A stretch of 64,000 nucleotides of DNA from contig BRKX01000001.1 in NCBI GenBank assembly GCA_026008535.1, forward strand, positions 71,684,317-71,748,316. Direction: 5' to 3'. Made by a program: the position numbers and the translations under genes. The notes beneath the pieces were generated by a model. That model was not told where the DNA came from and searched no databases. It saw nothing but the letters and a program-made list of their open reading frames with translations. The stretch is from Perilla frutescens (taxonomy: Eukaryota > Streptophyta > Magnoliopsida > Lamiales > Lamiaceae). Shown piece by piece: positions 60,301 through 64,000 of the stretch; position 1 is the stretch's first letter, and the number at the start of each line of letters is the position of its first letter.

Positions 60301-63300
60301 ATCATAACCCTGTTAGTTTGTGATCAAAGTAATCTTCAGTTACATTTGATGAAACTTTCCCTCTATACCTATTATTTAATAAAAAAACTTCTAAGTTAAA
60401 CTAGATATGCTCACGAAGCTTATTTGTGATATGTTCTTATCTAATCTATTGAGTATCTTTAGCTAAGATACTGAAATAACAATGAGCCAATGGGTGCAGG
60501 TTTTAGTTAAATTTGATGTATGTTTAAAGGATTAAATCAATTAATTATATTGGTAAATGCAAATAATTTGGAGTTGATTAGAAGTGTATTTGCTGAAATC
60601 CAAATATTTTTGGATCTATTTATACCTAATTGATTTAGATGATAAAATACAACTAACTTTTAATTGATTAAATATATGTTTGTTTTATTCTAGATTACAG
60701 ATACAGGCTATAAATTGGTAAATTATTAAATTTATCAATAGATTTTATAAGGCCCAAGGATATCAATTATGAGAGGATTTTATTGTATTTCAGTGGACAA
60801 ACTAAATCGATAATATCTCTGAGCATTTGAACTTAATCTATTGGGTTTCCCATCCAAAAATGTTAAAGTGTCTTTAAGTATTTTAACCTTTTCTATTCGA
60901 ATGTTTTTTTTTTAAAAACTTTTTAGCAAAGCCTACCGAGAGTCTAGCAGTGTGTGTTCCTACTTCTCTTCATCTTGCTGAAGTGTCTTCTGGGTGATCC
61001 AAGAGAATACTAATTGCTGTCTTGTTCACTTCTGTCATGTTGCTGATGGATTATTGAATTTGGGTTGCTGATGTTCTTTCGGATGATTATTATATCTTGT
61101 TTTTGGAATTTGGTTTTCGTAGAGCACTCAGCTACTTAATCTATTGGGTTTCCCATCCAAAAATGTTAAAGTGTCTTTAAGTATTTTAACCTTTTCCATT
61201 CGAATGTTTTTTTGTTTTTAAAACTTTTTAGCAAAGCCTACCGAGAGTCTAGCAGTTGTGTTCCTACTTCTCTTTATCTTGCTGAAGTGTCTTCTGGGTG
61301 ATCCAAGAGAATACTAATTGCTGTCCTGTTCACTTCTGTCATGTTGCTGATGGATTATTGAATTTGGGTTGCTGATGTTCTTTCGGATGATTATTATATC
61401 TTGTTTTTGGAATTTGGTTTTCGTAGAGCACTCAGCTCATAAACCCAGTTGATGAAACGTTTTATTGGCTAATATGATGATTATGGTAAACTCAGGATAG
61501 TTTTGGGAGGATGCACGATAGATCAAAGGATGTTACGAAGGCCACTAAGCTTCTGTCCAAACTTTTCCCTAATAAAGTTACAATTCATCTGCCTCAGGTC
61601 TGTTCTTGAATTCCTTCAGTCACAGATGTGTTTTGTGCCATCCAAACTGTGTGATGATGCTAATGAATACTGCAGGATGAAGCACTGCTGGTTAGTTGGA
61701 AGCAACAATTGGAACGGGATGCTGAAACCCTAAAGCTGAAAGCAAATTTGAATAATTTACGAACCGTAAGGGATTCTTTTAGTCAAAGAACTATATTCTT
61801 GGTTTCTTCTTTTTCTTTCTATTCCTTGTATGCCAATTTTGCTTAATACAAGTTGTATTAAATCTATAATGAAATGGATCTTCCTTGTATGAACAAATTT
61901 GAGCCTTTAATTTAATGATAATAATCATGGACATTCAAATGTGATGCTATAAAATCAGCTCTATGGTCAACCAATTCAAATGCTAATGTAGGAAGCTTGC
62001 CTTCTTAAACTTGATGTCTAACTTAACATCAATATTTCCTGAATTAATACTGACGATTTATTCTTTCTACTGCTGTAATGAACCATATTATAGGATGGGT
62101 TGCTGCAATTTTTTTTTTTAATTTTTAAGTTGACACTCAGTGAATGTCATGAACTTTCTGTTGTTAATATTCCGTGAGATCTGGTTTGGATTTCTATTAC
62201 TGTAGTGCTTTATTCAGAATGTGGCCTCAAGTTCTTACATGCAGGTCCTCAATCGTAACAGTCTGGACTGTGATGGACTTGAGAGTTTGAACATTAAAGA
62301 TCAAACACTTGCAATTGAGAGTAAGCTTGTCTTTTACTTTTCCTTTACTACATGCCATATTGGCCATAATAGTTTTTCAATGACACTATGATTCTATATC
62401 AAATGAACAAAAACTTGTCGACCAAAGTTGAAAAGAGTTTTGAAATATTTGAAGGTGCGGAGAAGGTGGTTGGGTGGGCTTTAAGCCACCACCTGATGAC
62501 AAATCCTGTAGTTGAATCAGATTCGCCAAGGGTTGTTTTGTCTATAGAGAGGTAATAGCGTGTAGCCACTAATGTGATGGATGGATGGCTAAATAATATG
62601 TATGAAATGGGACTAAACTGTTGCGAAACCTTTGTATCAGCATTCAGTATGGAATTGGAATTCTACAAGCAATGCAGAATGACTCCAAGAGTTCGAAGAA
62701 ATCCCTTAAGGTTCTACTAAGCCTTTGGATATTAGCTGATAGATTCAGGGCAACTATCTTTTTTGGTTAGGTTTCTCTGAATGCTTGATTGCATCTTAGT
62801 TGATTACTATGTCATGTTTTGTGGATTGCTAGGATGTTGTAACCGAGAATGAATTTGAGAAGAGGCTTCTAGCTGATGTAATCCCTCCCAACGATATTGG
62901 TGTGACATTTGATGATATTGGAGCACTGGAAAATGTCAAAGATACGTTGAAGGAGTTGGTGATGCTTCCTTTACAACGGCCAGAACTTTTTTGCAAGGGC
63001 CAATTGACAAAGGTTACATTTTTTGTTTCTTTTGGGTTACATAATTAGATTAGTTAGGAGTTGGTGGTGGTGGCTGGTGGTTCTGCAAATTTAATACCCT
63101 AGAAAGCTAATCACAACCACAAAATTAAAGTGTTGATTTGAAGCAACTGGCATTACAAAAGTAAAGTATGTATCTTGCGTTGTGTGTAGTAGAGATGAAA
63201 AAAGAATCCAAGTAATCATCTAAAAAAAAGTTGGGTTTTAAGGAATTTGTATAGCAATATTCAGTGGATTTTTTATTTATTTATTTTTATTGTGTGCGAA

Positions 63301-64000
63301 AATAGTTTGTGTGTGTAGATGGTGCGTGAAACATGTTTTGGAGAGAGAAAATATATGGTTCTATTTTATCACAATTCAATGGTAAAGATCACACACACAC
63401 ACACATAGATAGATAGATAGGTTATGGTGGTGGATTACTTATATTGAAACTCGCAAGATCTTTTTTTGTACTTTGCACACACGTGCACTTCATCTGTTTT
63501 CTAGAATTCTTCTTTTTCTCTCTTTTCTTTTGTTTTAAATATTACAAAAAAAAAATCTAAAATTTTCTAGAAAACGTGCTCAATATTCTAGTACTTTTGT
63601 TATGTACTGATTATCCCATATGCCTCTTGTGTTGCTCGTTCTCCCTCACCTTGTGTTCTTCTTTGTTAATTTATGAGGCCATCCTCGCCACTAGTTCCCC
63701 TCTTTTTTATATTTCTGAATCATTTGGGAATGACAGTAGGATCTATTTCTACTGTATTACTGATAGACACATTTCTGGCCAGGGTTTTATTTCCACACTT
63801 TTATATCCTAATTAACTTTTAAAATTTCGCTCCTGCAGCCCTGTAAGGGTATACTTTTATTTGGCCCTCCTGGTACTGGAAAGACCATGCTTGCGAAGGC
63901 CGTTGCAACTGAAGCTGGTGCAAATTTCATTAACATATCAATGTCCAGTATAACCTCCAAGGTGTTCTGAATGAGCAAAATTATATCCTTTATAATTATT
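54336..64000 (+). CDS. FHA-domain AAA-type ATPase, 5' part (22 exons, continues past the window)
   Basis: Exons: 54336..54443, 54588..54759, 54878..54987, 55180..55296, 55699..55845, 55942..56298, 56394..56542, 56715..56836, 56946..57037, 57375..57612, 57755..57812, 58825..58973, 59065..59135, 59241..59414, 59530..59601, 61496..61597, 61676..61765, 62245..62320, 62455..62551, 62641..62710, 62833..63012 and 63839..63961, in frame for 958 codons. The N terminus has a basic Ser/Arg/Lys-rich stretch (MVSTRRSGS...SPKRQK) that looks like a nuclear-localisation region. Residues about 131-220 form an FHA-type phosphothreonine-binding fold (VGSSKQANLLIRD...NSGDEVVFG). A degenerate first ATPase-like segment (RILLSGPAGSDIYQEML) precedes the main AAA domain, whose Walker A GPPGTGKT is at residues 926-933. 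Homologues are Arabidopsis At1g02890/At4g02480, about 1,250 residues, so Walker B and the C terminus lie beyond the window. Introns 1 and 6 use GC donors. Exact cellular role is unknown to me. Confidence 0.92.
60831..61437 (+). repeat. 303-bp tandem duplication inside intron 15 of the ATPase gene
   Basis: Copy 1 (60831-61133) and copy 2 (61134-61437) both start ACTTAATCTATTGGGTTTCC and end TCGTAGAGCACTCAGCT. They differ at only a few positions, for example GTGTGTGTTCC versus GTTGTGTTCC and CTTCATC versus CTTTATC, so the duplication is recent. The host intron (59602-61495, 1.9 kb) is the longest in the part of the gene seen here. Confidence 0.9.
63384..63420 (+). repeat. (CA)n(GATA)n microsatellite in intron 21
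   Basis: A short CACA run is followed by GATAGATAGATAG in the last intron of the window. Noncoding. Confidence 0.8.

Overview
The window is plant nuclear DNA. The genes have many short introns with GT/GC...AG borders in an AT-rich background full of small non-autonomous DNA transposons, minisatellites and microsatellites. The products (a DC1-domain protein, a peroxisomal 4CL-like ligase, a plant-type FHA/AAA ATPase) point to a eudicot. A narrower placement is not supported from sequence alone.

Layout. 0-3 kb: a two-exon DC1 (Cys/His-rich) protein gene (-). 3-12 kb: gene-free, with a 1.1-kb direct duplication carrying a transposon in only one copy, a ~150-bp minisatellite, a Stowaway-type element and very long (TTA)n, (AAT)n and (GA)n runs. 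12.2-17.8 kb: a six-exon 4-coumarate:CoA ligase-like gene (-) ending in the peroxisomal signal SKL. 18-23.5 kb: repeats. 23.6-28.3 kb: an 11-exon M18 aspartyl aminopeptidase (+). 28.7-28.9 kb: a U5 snRNA gene with a plant snRNA-type promoter. 30.3-34.5 kb: a six-exon adenylate kinase (-). 34.9-37.3 kb: nested elements, including a Harbinger-like one with a GC-rich palindromic core. 38.3-41.4 kb: an eight-exon NOP56 gene (-) with telo-box and site II motifs upstream. 41.6-49.2 kb: repeats. 49.2-49.9 kb: a dead copy of the 5' end of the ATPase gene found at 54.3 kb. 50.5-51.5 kb: a YqaJ-type nuclease gene broken by a 32-bp tandem duplication. 52.7 kb: tRNA-Ala(UGC). 53.0-53.8 kb: a large inverted-repeat element. 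54.3-64 kb: the first 22 exons of a large FHA/AAA ATPase gene that runs off the window.

All exon joins were made by hand from frame, splice consensus and remembered family sequence. The seven protein loci are housekeeping or general-metabolism genes and do not form a pathway. U5, NOP56 and tRNA-Ala all belong to RNA metabolism, but nothing shows that they are co-regulated. I found no convincing undescribed system. The observations most worth checking are the frameshifting duplication in the nuclease gene, the duplicated promoter and first exons of the ATPase upstream of it, the U5 gene with an unusual Sm site, three GC-AG introns, and the transposon structures.
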